Assembly: GCF_035989265.1 (NCBI RefSeq)
Contig: NZ_JAYKZX010000003.1
Span: forward strand, 434,001 to 498,000
Direction of reading: 5' to 3'
Length of the DNA: 64,000 nucleotides
DNA from: Sphingobium sp. HWE2-09
GTDB taxonomy: Bacteria; Pseudomonadota; Alphaproteobacteria; Sphingomonadales; Sphingomonadaceae
Shown here one piece after another: positions 37,210 to 46,008 of the stretch. Under the pieces are notes generated by a model. That model had not been told where the DNA came from and did not search any database. It was given only the letters and a program-made list of their open reading frames with translations. Both the position numbers and the translations under genes were made by a program. Position 1 is the stretch's first letter. Every line of letters begins with the position of its first letter.

Positions 37210-37455
37210 TCAGGCGGTCTTCAACTTGGCGACCGCGTCCACCAACTGGCCGACGGTTTCGATCTCGGCCTGCATGTTCATGGTGATGATGATGTCGAAT
37301 TCATCTTCGATCGCCGCGACGAAATCCATTACCGTCAGGCTGTCCCACTCCAGGTCGCCGGCAAAGGTGGTGGCCTCGGTCAGCGCGACGCCCTTCTTGT
37401 TGAAGGGCGCGATCTGCGCTGCGATGCTGTCGAAAATTGCGTTGCGATCCGTCAT
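37210..37455 (-). CDS. Acyl carrier protein associated with serine palmitoyltransferase
   Basis: 81-residue ACP from the ATG at 37455; a longer frame (to 37515) adds an unlikely basic N terminus. The phosphopantetheine attachment serine is Ser39 in LEWDSLTVMDF. The rest is acidic and helical as in ACPs. It is read in the same direction as spt just upstream of it; sphingolipid loci in this group commonly carry a dedicated ACP that feeds acyl chains to SPT, so that is the likely role. It is clearly not the general fatty acid ACP by context, though the sequence alone does not prove it. Confidence 0.82.
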   Translation of the reverse strand: MTDRNAIFDSIAAQIAPFNKKGVALTEATTFAGDLEWDSLTVMDFVAAIEDEFDIIITMNMQAEIETVGQLVDAVAKLKTA

Positions 37456-37574
37456 TATCGTGAAAATCTTTCCGTCAAAGCGCGGCATTTGCCGCCTCCA
37501 TCCGCTCTTTGGCAAGCGAATAAGGCGTCAATCGGGCAGCATCTGGCCCGATCTGAGGGGGCGTGTCGGCCAGC

Positions 37575-37853
37575 TTAGCGGAAATTGTCGGCGTAGGCCT
37601 GCAATTTCAGCGTCTTGGGCGGGGTTGCGATGACCGTGAACGCCACGCCCTGCTTTTGCGCATAGGCGACCGCAGCCTCCTGCGACGGAAAGCTCAGCTT
37701 CAACTGCTGCTGCGTATCGCCCGAGCCTGCCCAGCCGGTCAGCGGATCGGCCTGCTTGGCTTGCGCGGGCGCATATTCCAGCACCCATTTATGGGTCAGC
37801 GCCTTGCCGGACTGGAGGGCGTTCTTCTGGATTTGGTAAATGCGCGCGCTCAT
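37575..37853 (-). CDS. NDUFS4-like NADH dehydrogenase (complex I) accessory subunit
   Basis: 92 residues from the ATG at 37853. The sequence MSARIYQIQKNALQSGKA, followed by WVLEYAP and DPLTGWAGSGDTQQQLKL, matches the ETC complex I NDUFS4-type (18-kDa) subunit found in alphaproteobacteria and mitochondria. It binds the peripheral arm of complex I and stabilises it. The main nuo operon is not in the window; the gene stands alone between hrpB and acp. Confidence 0.88.
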   Translation of the reverse strand: MSARIYQIQKNALQSGKALTHKWVLEYAPAQAKQADPLTGWAGSGDTQQQLKLSFPSQEAAVAYAQKQGVAFTVIATPPKTLKLQAYADNFR

Positions 37854-37909
37854 CGCGAAAAGCCTCCGGTAAATCGTCACGCCGCGTTGCACCAGTGGCT
37901 GCGTCCAAG

Positions 37910-38803
37910 TCAAGACTTCCGGGGGCCATGTCCTCTGGCATCGGCATTTTTGGTGCGTAATGTCGCGCTGGCGGCGGCGGGATCGTCGGGCCAGGGATGG
38001 CGCGGATAGCGGCCGCGCATCTCCTTGGCGACATCGCGCCAGTTGCCCGCCCAAAAACCGGGCAGGTCGCGCGTCGTCTGGATCGGCCGTCCAGCAGGCG
38101 ATGTCAGCGACAGGACCAGTGGGATGCGCTGGCTGCCCACGGTCGGATGATCGGCCAGGCCAAATAGCGCCTGCACGCGCAATTCGACACGCGGGCCGCC
38201 GTCGGCCGCATAGTCGATCGCATGGGTGCTGCCAGCAGGGGAGCGGAAATCGGGCGGGGCGAGCCGGTCCAACTGCTGCTTGCCGTCCCACCCGATCAAC
38301 CCCTCCAGCACGGCGGACAAATGCGATCGGTCGATATCCGACAAGCGCCTTTTGCCGACGAGCAGCGGCGGCAGCCAATCGTCCAACGTCGCGATCAGCG
38401 CCGCGTTCGACAGCGCGTCGATCCCGGCAAAGCCGCCCCGCATCCGCAGCGATTGCGCCGCTTCCGACCAGGGCAGCAGGTCGATGCCGCCCTGCCGCAC
38501 GCCGTCCGTCAGCGCCGCGACGACGGCGGCGGGATCAGGCCGGTCATCGGATCCGGATGAGAGCCGCACCGCGCCCAGCCGCCGTTCACGCAGCGCCTCT
38601 ATCCCGCCATTGGCCGCGCGAAACCGCACGGTGCGATGCTCCGCGATCCGGCTCCCGAACAGCGCGATCACGTCGCCCTCATCGATCGGCGCGGCGGACA
38701 ATATGCGCGCGCCCGCCGCGCTGCCTTGCACTTCACCCACCGCCAGCCAGTCCTCGCGCGCCAGCGGCGACAGCGGATCAAGCCGAAACCCGCGTCCCCC
38801 CAC
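37910..38803 (-). pseudogene. hrpB: HrpB helicase, C-terminal fragment (separated by frameshift)
   Basis: Contains the HrpB C-terminal domain. The frame is open from about 38970 inside the repeat, and homology resumes at about 38870 with VALALAFPDRVARRR, a block normally in the middle of HrpB; the first possible start is a GTG at 38803 (GGRGFRLDPLSPLARE). Together with the fragment at 38866-40446 it makes one HrpB of about normal length. The two parts are in different frames, and the break lies at a family C repeat. Reinitiation at the GTG is possible but not shown. Confidence 0.8.
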
Positions 38804-38865
38804 GCTCGCCCAGTCCGCGCCATCGGTGGACCGGCGCCTGGCGACGCGATCGGGGAAGGCGAGGG

Positions 38866-40446
38866 CTAGAGCGACGCCAACCCCTTCTTCCCCCTCCCTA
38901 TCAGGGAGGGGCCGGGGGTGGGTGGCGAGCGTAGCGAGCCTCTTGCGGAGGCACCCACCCCAAACCCCTCCCTATTAGGGAGGGGCTTAAGCAAGCGCGC
39001 CCACCGCTTCGCCAACCCTCTTGCCGCGTCCGCCCGCTTGCCGCTTTCCCTTCGCCAGCGCTGCCGCCGCAGTGTCAGGTCGGTGTCCTGCCCGCCAATC
39101 CCGCGCTCGCCCAGTAGCACTGCGACGTCGGCCGCCGTCTCCGCCAGCCCCATCTCGCCCGCGCGCACCAGCATATGCGCGATGCGCGGCGACAGCGGCA
39201 GCGCCGCCAGCGCCTTGCCATGCGCGCTGATCCGCCCGTCCGCATCCAGCGCCTCCAGCACCGTCAACCGTGCGCGCGCTTCCTCCACGGCGGCGGCAGG
39301 CGGCGGGTCCAGCCAGTGCAGCGTGCCCGGATCGCTCACCCCCCACAGCGCGCAATCCAGCATCAGGCTGGACAGGTCGCTTTCCAATATCTCGGGCGGG
39401 TCGAAGGGCGGCATGCCCGCGCTCGCCGCTGCTTCCCACAATCGATAGGCGACGCCGGGTCGTTGCCGCGCCGCGCGCCCAGCGCGCTGCGTCGCCGACG
39501 CCTGGCTCGCCCGTTCCGTTACCAGCCGCATCACCCCCGCCGCCCGATCGTAACGCGGCCGCCGCGCCAGCCCGCTATCCACCACGATCCGCACGCCGTC
39601 GATGGTCAGGCTCGTCTCCGCGATGCTGGTCGCCAGGATGACCTTGCGAGCGCCCGATCGGGACGGCCGGATCGCTGCCCGCTGCGCGCCGGGATCGAGC
39701 GACCCGTGCAACATATGCACTTCCGCGATTCCCGCGATACGCTCCGCCGTCCGCTCGATCTCCCGTACGCCGGGCAGGAAGGCGAGCAGGTCGCCCTCGG
39801 CCTCTTCGCTTATCGCCTGGCGGATCGCCGCTGCCATCTCATCCTCGATCCGCTTTTCCGCCGCGCGCCCGATATGGCGCAATTCAAGGGGCTGGATACG
39901 CCCCTCGCTCTCGATCACCGGCGCGCCGTCCAAAAGCGCCGCAAAGCGCGCCCCATCCAAAGTCGCGGACATCGGCACGATCCGCAAATCCGGCCGCAGC
40001 GCCCCCTGTGCATCCAATGCCAATGCCAGCCCGAAATCGCTGTCCAGGCTGCGCTCATGCACTTCATCGAACAGCACGGCGGACACGCCCGCCAGTTCCG
40101 GGTCGTCCTGGATCCGCCGCACGAAAATACCTTCGGTCAGCACCAGCAGCCGCGTGCGCGCGCTGACCTTGCTATCCATCCGCGTCGCATAGCCGACCGT
40201 CCCGCCCGGTTGCTCGCCCATCATCTCGGCGATCCGTTCCGCCGCCGCCCGCGCCGCCAGCCTGCGCGGCGACAGCAGCAGCACCTGACCGCTGCACCAT
40301 GGCTCGTCCAGCAACGCCGGGGCCACCGCCGTCGTCTTGCCCGCGCCGGGCGGCGCCACCAGCACGGCATTGCTGCCCGTTCGCAACACAGCGAGCAGGT
40401 CGGGCAGCACATCATGGATCGGCAGGGGAAGGGGCAGGTCGCGCAT
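38866..40446 (-). pseudogene. hrpB: HrpB ATP-dependent helicase, N-terminal part truncated at a repeat
   Basis: DEAH-box RNA helicase core: Walker A GAGKTT at residues 34-39, DEVH at 127-130, SATL, and QRAGRAARQRPG late in the core. The start is the ATG at 40446 (MRDLPLPLPI). After ...AKRWARLLK the frame runs into the family C repeat (38890-38986) and stops shortly after it (LASL, stop at 38866), so the C-terminal domain is cut off and continues in another frame. The helicase core is complete, so partial function cannot be excluded. Confidence 0.85.
38890..38986. repeat. Palindromic repeat, family C, at the hrpB break
   Basis: Outer arms CCCCCTCCCTATCAGGGAGG (from 38890) and CCCCTCCCTATTAGGGAGG (to about 38986), each itself palindromic, with inner GGGGGTGGGTGGC and GCACCCACCCC. 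Length about 97 bp, not a multiple of three, consistent with the change of frame across it. Confidence 0.88.
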
Positions 40447-40580
40447 CGCCTTTCCTGTCGCGCCAATCGGCGCGCAACGCAAGGCGCGGCAAAAATCGCC
40501 CATGCCGGTGGGAAAGAGTTGCCAACCGGCACGTTTGGCGCACAGAAGTTGATCTGGATCGAGCCGCGCGCGGAAGGGTA

Positions 40581-42200
40581 ATGACAGGAATGGCCAGCCA
40601 AGTGGAGGATGCGGACCGCTACCGCACCCTGTTCGAAACGATGGACGAAGGTTTCTGCATCATCGAATTTTTCGATGGTCCCCACGGCCCGCTGAGCGAC
40701 TATATCCATGTCGAGGCGAACGCCGCCTATGAACGCCATGCCGGCATCCCCAATGTCGTGGGGCAGAAACTGCGCGAAATGGTGCCGGACGAAGCCGATG
40801 GCTGGGTCGAACTCTACGGCGGCGTCCTCCACAGCGGCCAGCCGATCCGCTTCCAGCGCGAACTGGAAGCGACCGGCCATCATCTCGAAGTCTCCTCCTT
40901 CCGCGTCGGCCCGTTCGAAAACAAGCAGGTCGCCGTGCTGTTCAACGACATCACCGATCGCGTTCGCGCCGAAAAGGCGCAGCGCGCGCTGACCGAAACG
41001 CTCGAAGCCCGCATCGCCCAGGCGCTCGAAGAACGCGAACAGGCCGAAAGCGCGCTACGCCAAGCGCAGAAGATGGAGGCGGTGGGCCAGTTGACGGGCG
41101 GCCTTGCCCATGATTTCAACAATTTGCTGGCCGGTATTTCCGGCGCGTTCGAAATGATCGGCGTGCGGCTTGCACAGGGCAGAACCGCCGATGTCGACAA
41201 ATATCTGACCGCGGGGCAGGGGGCCACTCGCCGCGCCGCGTCCCTCACCCACCGTCTCCTCGCCTTCTCCCGCCGCCAGACGCTGACGCCCAAGCCGACA
41301 ATCATCAACCGGCTGCTCGGCGATTTTTCCGAACTGGTGTGCCGGACCGTCGGCCCGCAGATAGAGGTGCAGACGATCGCCGCGTCGGGCCTGTGGCCTG
41401 CGCAGGTCGACGCCAACCAGCTGGAAAATGCGTTGCTGAACCTGTGCATCAATGCGCGTGACGCCATGCCATCGGGCGGCAAGATCACGATCGAAACCGC
41501 CAATCGCTGGCTGGACGATCGCACCGCCCGCGAACATGGTCTGACGGCGGGCCAATATGTCACCGTCTGCACCAGCGATACCGGCACCGGCATCGAAAAA
41601 TCGGTACTCGACCGGGTGTTCGACCCCTTCTTCACGACTAAGCCGATCGGGCAGGGGACGGGCCTGGGCCTCTCCATGGTCTATGGCTTCGCACGCCAGA
41701 GCAACGGCCATGTCCGCATCTATAGCGAAGTCGGCCAGGGCACGATGGTCTGCATCTACCTGCCCCGCCATCGCGGCGAAGCGGATGAGGACGCCCCCGA
41801 TATCGCCGAACCCGTGGTCGAAGCCGAAGCGGGCGAAACCGTCCTGGTGATCGATGACGAACCGTCCGTGCGGATGCTGATCGTCGATGCGCTGACCGAT
41901 CTGGGCTATCATTGCCTGGAGGCGGCTGATGGCCCGGCGGGCCTGCGCATCCTGGAATTGCGTGCGCGGATCGACCTGCTCATCACCGATGTCGGCCTGC
42001 CCGGTGGTCTGAACGGCCGCCAGGTCGCTGACGCGGCCCGCACGCTACGCCCGGACCTCAAGATATTGTTCGTCACCGGTTACGCGGAAAATGCGGTGCT
42101 GAACCACGGCCATATCGCCCATGGCATGGAAGTGCTGACCAAGCCCTTCGCCGTGGACGAACTCCACCGTCGCGTGGCGACGCTGGTACAGGTGGAGTGA
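40581..42200 (+). CDS. Soluble PAS hybrid histidine kinase with receiver domain
   Basis: 539 residues and no membrane segment. PAS domain about 12-130 (YRTLFETMDEGFCIIEFF), coiled linker, HisKA with His177 in GGLAHDFNNLL, HATPase with NLCINARDAM, DTGTGI and GTGLGLSMVYGF, and a receiver domain with Asp470 in LLITDVGLPGG. A cytoplasmic phosphorelay sensor; the ligand is unknown. GGAAGGG lies a few bases upstream of the ATG at 40581; the ATG at 40590 is an alternative. It is divergent from hrpB and shares a 130-bp upstream region with it. Confidence 0.88.
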   Translation: MTGMASQVEDADRYRTLFETMDEGFCIIEFFDGPHGPLSDYIHVEANAAYERHAGIPNVVGQKLREMVPDEADGWVELYGGVLHSGQPIRFQRELEATGHHLEVSSFRVGPFENKQVAVLFNDITDRVRAEKAQRALTETLEARIAQALEEREQAESALRQAQKMEAVGQLTGGLAHDFNNLLAGISGAFEMIGVRLAQGRTADVDKYLTAGQGATRRAASLTHRLLAFSRRQTLTPKPTIINRLLGDFSELVCRTVGPQIEVQTIAASGLWPAQVDANQLENALLNLCINARDAMPSGGKITIETANRWLDDRTAREHGLTAGQYVTVCTSDTGTGIEKSVLDRVFDPFFTTKPIGQGTGLGLSMVYGFARQSNGHVRIYSEVGQGTMVCIYLPRHRGEADEDAPDIAEPVVEAEAGETVLVIDDEPSVRMLIVDALTDLGYHCLEAADGPAGLRILELRARIDLLITDVGLPGGLNGRQVADAARTLRPDLKILFVTGYAENAVLNHGHIAHGMEVLTKPFAVDELHRRVATLVQVE

Positions 42201-42201
42201 C

Positions 42202-42981
42202 CTACCCGAACAAATAGATATGGATCGGGTTCTTCGGGTCCAGCAGCATCTTGGCGGTCAGCGCCAGCGACATGACGATCAGCAGCGGCTTGATCAGCCG
42301 CGACCCGAAACGCATCGCCAGATGTGATCCCACCTGCCCGCCGATCAGGCTGCCCACCGCCATGCACAGCCCCGCGACCCAGATCACATGCCCGCCCGCG
42401 ATCATGGTCAGCAGGCCCGCGACATTGCTCGCGAAATTGGCGGCCTTGGTCTGGGCCGTCGCGCGCAGGATCGACAGGCCACCAAGCGCCAGAAAAATCG
42501 TGGTGTAGAAAGCGCCAGCCCCCGGCCCGAAAAAGCCGTCATAGAACCCCACCACGCCGATCAGTCCGGTCAGCCCCGCCATGCCGACCCGCGCATGACG
42601 ATCGGCATCGCCCAGCTTAGGCGAAAAGCTGAAATAGGCCGCCATCGCGATCAACAACGCAGGCATCAGCCCCGCCAGGATCGACGGATCGACCCGCTGC
42701 AACAGCCACGCCCCGCCTACGGACCCAACAAAGGCGGCGATCACCGGTCCCTTATAGGTCTTCAAATCCATATGCCCGCGCCGCGCATAAGCGACGCAGG
42801 CGCCGAACGTACCGAAACAGCTTTGCAGCTTGTTGGTCGCCACCGCCTGCACCGGCGGTATCCCCACCGCCATCAGTGCGGGCAGGGTGAGCATCCCGCC
42901 ACCGCCCGCCATCGCGTCGATACACCCGGCCATCAGCGCGGCCGCCATGAGGAAGGCGATGGTTTCGGGGGACAGGATCAT
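42202..42981 (-). CDS. TSUP family (TauE/SafE) membrane permease
   Basis: 259 residues from the ATG at 42981, with seven or eight hydrophobic segments and the family signatures GCIDAMAGGGGMLTLPAL at the N terminus and GFYDGFFGPGAGAF in the second half. TSUP proteins export or import sulfite, sulfonates or related organic anions. The upstream in-frame codons (MEGFDFAQPERG) are translated repeat and not part of the gene. It converges with the PAS kinase, with one base between the stops. Confidence 0.88.
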   Translation of the reverse strand: MILSPETIAFLMAAALMAGCIDAMAGGGGMLTLPALMAVGIPPVQAVATNKLQSCFGTFGACVAYARRGHMDLKTYKGPVIAAFVGSVGGAWLLQRVDPSILAGLMPALLIAMAAYFSFSPKLGDADRHARVGMAGLTGLIGVVGFYDGFFGPGAGAFYTTIFLALGGLSILRATAQTKAANFASNVAGLLTMIAGGHVIWVAGLCMAVGSLIGGQVGSHLAMRFGSRLIKPLLIVMSLALTAKMLLDPKNPIHIYLFG

Positions 42982-42993
42982 GGTATAAGCACC

Positions 42994-43090
42994 CCGTTCG
43001 GGCTGAGCGAAGTCGAAGCCCTCCACTGAGCGAAGCGAAGTGGCTTCGCTACGCTCAGCCTTGCCCTTCGACTTCGCTCAGGGCGAACGG
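42994..43090. repeat. Palindromic repeat, family A
   Basis: Arms GTTCGGGCTGAGCGAAGTCG (from 42994) and CTTCGACTTCGCTCAGGGCG (to 43090) with inner half-copies. It lies between the TSUP permease start and the polyprenyl synthase stop and must contain or precede the permease promoter. Confidence 0.85.
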
Positions 43091-43127
43091 ATGTCGGACA
43101 GGAAAACGAGCCAACCCGCCCTTTCCC

Positions 43128-44156
43128 TCAATAAGCCCGCGCTATAGCGAACTCGACCGCTTCGGTAAGGGCCGCTTTCGCCTTGCCGGCCTCGAACCGC
43201 CCCAGCGCATCGATCGCCCGCTGCCCATAATGGCGCGCGCGGGCCAGCGTGTCGGCGATCGCGCCGGTCTGGCGCAGCAACTGCGTCGCATGGGCCAGAT
43301 CCTCGTCGCCGATCTTGTGCCCCGCGATCGCCGCCTTCCAGAAGGCGCGATCCTCGTCCGACCCGCGCGCATAGGCCAGGATAACCGGCAAGGTCACCTT
43401 GCCGTCGCGGAAATCGTCGCCCGCATCCTTGCCCATGGTCGCGCCGTCCGATTCATAATCGATCGCGTCGTCGATCAACTGGAAGGCGATGCCCAGATTG
43501 CGGCCATAGACGTCCAGCGCCTGCTCCTCCGCCTCGTCCCGATCCGCGACCACCGCGGAAATACGGCAGGCGGCGGCGAACAGCGCGGCGGTCTTCGCCC
43601 CGATGATATCCAGATATTGTTCTTCGCTGGTGTCGATCTTGCGCTGCGCGGTCAGCTGGTTGACCTCACCCTCGGCGATCACCGCCGATGCGTTCGCCAG
43701 GATCTTCAATACCTTGAGCGATTCCGCCTCGACCATCAGCTCGAACGAGCGCGAGAAAAGGAAATCGCCAACCAGCACGCTGGCGCTGTTGCCCCAGATG
43801 ATATTAGCGGTCTTGCGTCCCCGTCGCAGACCCGATCCGTCGACCACATCATCGTGCAACAGCGTGGCGGTATGGATGAACTCGACCGCGGCCGACAGCT
43901 TGTAATGGCGCGACCCGGCATAGCCGACCAGATCGGCGCAGGCCAAGGTCAGCATCGGCCGCAGCCTTTTGCCGCCGCCGGCGATCAGGTGACCGGCCAG
44001 TTCCGGGATCAGCGGGATGCGCGACTGCATCCGGTCCAGGATCACGGCATTGACCTGATTCATGCCGTCGGCGACCAGCGCCATGATGGGGGCGAGCGAT
44101 GGCGCGGCTGTCGCGCGGCCGATCGGGTGGACGTTACCGGGGGCGGGTGCTGTCAT
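43128..44156 (-). CDS. Polyprenyl diphosphate synthase (octaprenyl/decaprenyl type)
   Basis: 342 residues from the ATG at 44156 (MTAPAPGNVHPIG); upstream in-frame codons are an antisense extension. First aspartate-rich motif in LLHDDVVDGSGLRR, second in LIDDAIDYESDG; GGGKRLRPML begins the substrate site. Makes the isoprenoid side chain of ubiquinone; sphingomonads use Q-10, so decaprenyl is likely, but chain length cannot be read reliably from sequence. Divergent from the chorismate mutase pseudogene. Confidence 0.92.
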   Translation of the reverse strand: MTAPAPGNVHPIGRATAAPSLAPIMALVADGMNQVNAVILDRMQSRIPLIPELAGHLIAGGGKRLRPMLTLACADLVGYAGSRHYKLSAAVEFIHTATLLHDDVVDGSGLRRGRKTANIIWGNSASVLVGDFLFSRSFELMVEAESLKVLKILANASAVIAEGEVNQLTAQRKIDTSEEQYLDIIGAKTAALFAAACRISAVVADRDEAEEQALDVYGRNLGIAFQLIDDAIDYESDGATMGKDAGDDFRDGKVTLPVILAYARGSDEDRAFWKAAIAGHKIGDEDLAHATQLLRQTGAIADTLARARHYGQRAIDALGRFEAGKAKAALTEAVEFAIARAY

Positions 44157-44258
44157 GACCGCGCATGTGGCGGTGCAAAAAGCGAAAGGCAAGCGGGAAT
44201 AGCTTGCACCGGGCGCCGGATGCGGCAAAAAGCCCGCCATCTGGAACCGGAGCCGCAC

Positions 44259-44536
44259 ATGGACGAGACATTGAACCGCTATCGCGAAAGCATCGACAAT
44301 ATCGACGCGGCGCTGGTGTTCATGCTGGCCGAACGGTTCAAGGTCACCCAGGCCGTGGGCGAGTATAAAGCGACTCACGATCTGCCCCCGCCGATCCCGG
44401 CCGGGAGGAACGGCAGATCACCCGCCTGCGCCAACTGGCGCTCGACGCGAAGCTCGACCCCGACTTCACCGAAAAATTCCTGCGCTTCATCATCGACGAA
44501 GTGATCCGCCACCACGAGCAATTGCGCGAGGGGTAA
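44259..44536 (+). pseudogene. Chorismate mutase (AroQ type), frameshifted
   Basis: The N-terminal half MDETLNRYRESIDNIDAAL and RFKVTQAVGEYKA is a clear AroQ-type chorismate mutase; the second half (REERQITRLRQLALDAK, then LDPDFTEKFLRFI) continues in another frame to the TAA at 44534-44536. The break is at about 44388-44393, where the family's LPPADP would need one more base; the sequence reads CCCCCGCCGAT. If intact the protein would have about 92 residues and make prephenate for Phe/Tyr synthesis. A one-base sequence error is as likely as a real mutation. Confidence 0.8.
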
Positions 44537-44590
44537 GGCGGGACGATAGGGCGCCGCTCACTTATCAAATAGCGCGCTTAGCTCGAAACC

Positions 44591-44615
44591 CCGTTCGCCC
44601 TGAGCCTGTCGAAGG
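44591..44615. repeat. Single family A repeat arm
   Basis: One arm, CCGTTCGCCCTGAGCCTGTC and onwards, without its usual inverted partner; a weak CTGAGC half-copy follows. It lies in the gap between the chorismate mutase pseudogene and the EamA transporter gene. Confidence 0.7.
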
Positions 44616-44664
44616 GCACGGCTGAGCAAAGCGAAGCCTAAAAATATCAATGGCTTAGATGTGT

Positions 44665-45555
44665 TCAGCCCGGCTCGGCAGCCACAGCCTTCTTACCCTG
44701 CGACCGCCCCAACAGCACCCCGCCCAGCGCCAGCGCGAAACCGACCAGCTGCGCCGGCCCCAGCCGCTCGCCGAACAGCAGCCACGCCTCGATCGCGGCC
44801 AGCGGCGGCACCAGCAGCAACAGCATCGACATGCGCGTCGGCCCCTGATGCCGCACCAGCCATACCAATAACGACAGCCCGCCCGCCGACAGGCCCAACA
44901 CCGACCAGCCAAGCCCGATCCACAGCGTCGGGTGATTGTCCCAGCGCCATTCCCCCACGATCAGCGTCGCGGCGATCGCCACCAGCGCCCCGCCCAGATT
45001 CTGCACCGCGCCCGACATCAGGATCGGATCGCCCGCAATCGCACCGCGCTGGATCAGCGTCCCGCCGGTCATGGCGATCACCGCGACCACCCCCGCCACC
45101 ACCGGGACCACGCTGATCGACCCTGCGCCGCTGCGCTCCAGCGCGGGCAGCAGCACGCACACCACCCCGCCGATTGCAATGGCCAGCCCCGCCCAACTGC
45201 GCCCCGGCAACCGATCACCCAGCAACATGACGCTCGCCACCGCCACCATCAGCGGCTGGGTCGCGCCTAGCAACGACATGATCCCGGCAGGCATGCCATG
45301 GCTCACCGCCCACCAGCTGAGCGTCAGATACAACCCATGCAACATCGCGCCTGCCGCCAGATGCAGCCCCAGCCGCCTGCCGCTGGGCCACCGCTGCCGC
45401 GCATAAACCGCCGCCCCGCCCAGCAGCAGCGCGGTAATCGTCAACCGCACCGCCAGAATCAACTCCGGTGCCCCATGCGGCACCACCGCCCGTGCGACGA
45501 TGAAGCCGGTGGACCAGATGAGAACGAACAGAATGGACGCGATCAGGCCGAACAT
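44665..45555 (-). CDS. EamA/DMT family transporter
   Basis: 296 residues from the ATG at 45555, with about ten hydrophobic segments in two EamA repeats. FVLIWSTGFIVARAV opens the first and GGTLIQRGAIAGDP the second; the C terminus is short and basic-acidic. Members of this drug/metabolite superfamily export amino acids or other small metabolites; the substrate is not predictable. The longer frame upstream reads through repeat sequence and is not coding. Confidence 0.88.
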   Translation of the reverse strand: MFGLIASILFVLIWSTGFIVARAVVPHGAPELILAVRLTITALLLGGAAVYARQRWPSGRRLGLHLAAGAMLHGLYLTLSWWAVSHGMPAGIMSLLGATQPLMVAVASVMLLGDRLPGRSWAGLAIAIGGVVCVLLPALERSGAGSISVVPVVAGVVAVIAMTGGTLIQRGAIAGDPILMSGAVQNLGGALVAIAATLIVGEWRWDNHPTLWIGLGWSVLGLSAGGLSLLVWLVRHQGPTRMSMLLLLVPPLAAIEAWLLFGERLGPAQLVGFALALGGVLLGRSQGKKAVAAEPG

Positions 45556-46008
45556 CGCTCGCCTTTGGTGGAAGGGCAGGGGGATGTCGAGGTCGAGGGG
45601 GAAGGGGAGGCACGTGTTGGCTGCGGCCGAGCACGTAAAATGAGGGAAGTGACTGTCGGCTTTTTCCCCCGTCATGGCAACAAACGCTGGGATGACGGTA
45701 ATGGTTAGAATGGAGACGTTCAGGTGACTCTGCCCCGCCCGCTTGCGGGAGGGGCAGCGAGACTTGCGCGCGCAGCGCGTTAGTCGCAGCGGGGTGGGCC
45801 AATGCAACCTTGCGCTTGCCCACCCCCTCACCCCCTCCCGCTAGCGGGAATAACGTCGGCAGGTGGTCGCTAACTGTCGCAACCACTCCCTGTCCTACAC
45901 GGCATCATCCTGCCATGGTCAGATCGCCTGCCGTCACCAACCCGCCAACTTTCCAATAGGATCAAACCCCCGCAACAAAATGTCAAAACCAGCGGGAAAA
46001 GTGCGAAG
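45556..46008. other. 453-bp intergenic region with repeats only
   Basis: Between the EamA gene start and the ccmB stop. It holds a GTCATGG...GGATGACGG fragment (about 45670-45700), the family C-like repeat at 45731-45850 and about 150 bp of ordinary sequence before ccmB. I see no credible gene, tRNA or riboswitch here. The EamA promoter must lie in its left part. Confidence 0.7.
45731..45850. repeat. Palindromic repeat, family C-like
   Basis: Left hairpin TGCCCCGCCCGCTTGCGGGA and onwards (45731-45756), right hairpin CCCCTCCCGCTAGCGGG (about 45832-45848), with GGGGTGGGCC and GCCCACCCCCT as inner arms, the same layout as the repeats at 28877 and 38890 but a different core. Confidence 0.75.

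Noticed and set aside
39175..40581. A 468-codon open frame on the plus strand opposite hrpB
   Set aside because: HrpB core motifs are clear on the minus strand; the plus-strand frame is Arg/Gln/His-rich with no recognisable motif.
42982..43026. A 15-residue N-terminal extension of the TSUP permease (MEGFDFAQPERG...)
   Set aside because: It is translated family A repeat; the ATG at 42981 gives the normal family start.
44380..44400. Programmed frameshifting in chorismate mutase
   Set aside because: No slippery heptamer followed by a structure is seen, and this enzyme family is not known to use it; a mutation or sequence error is simpler.
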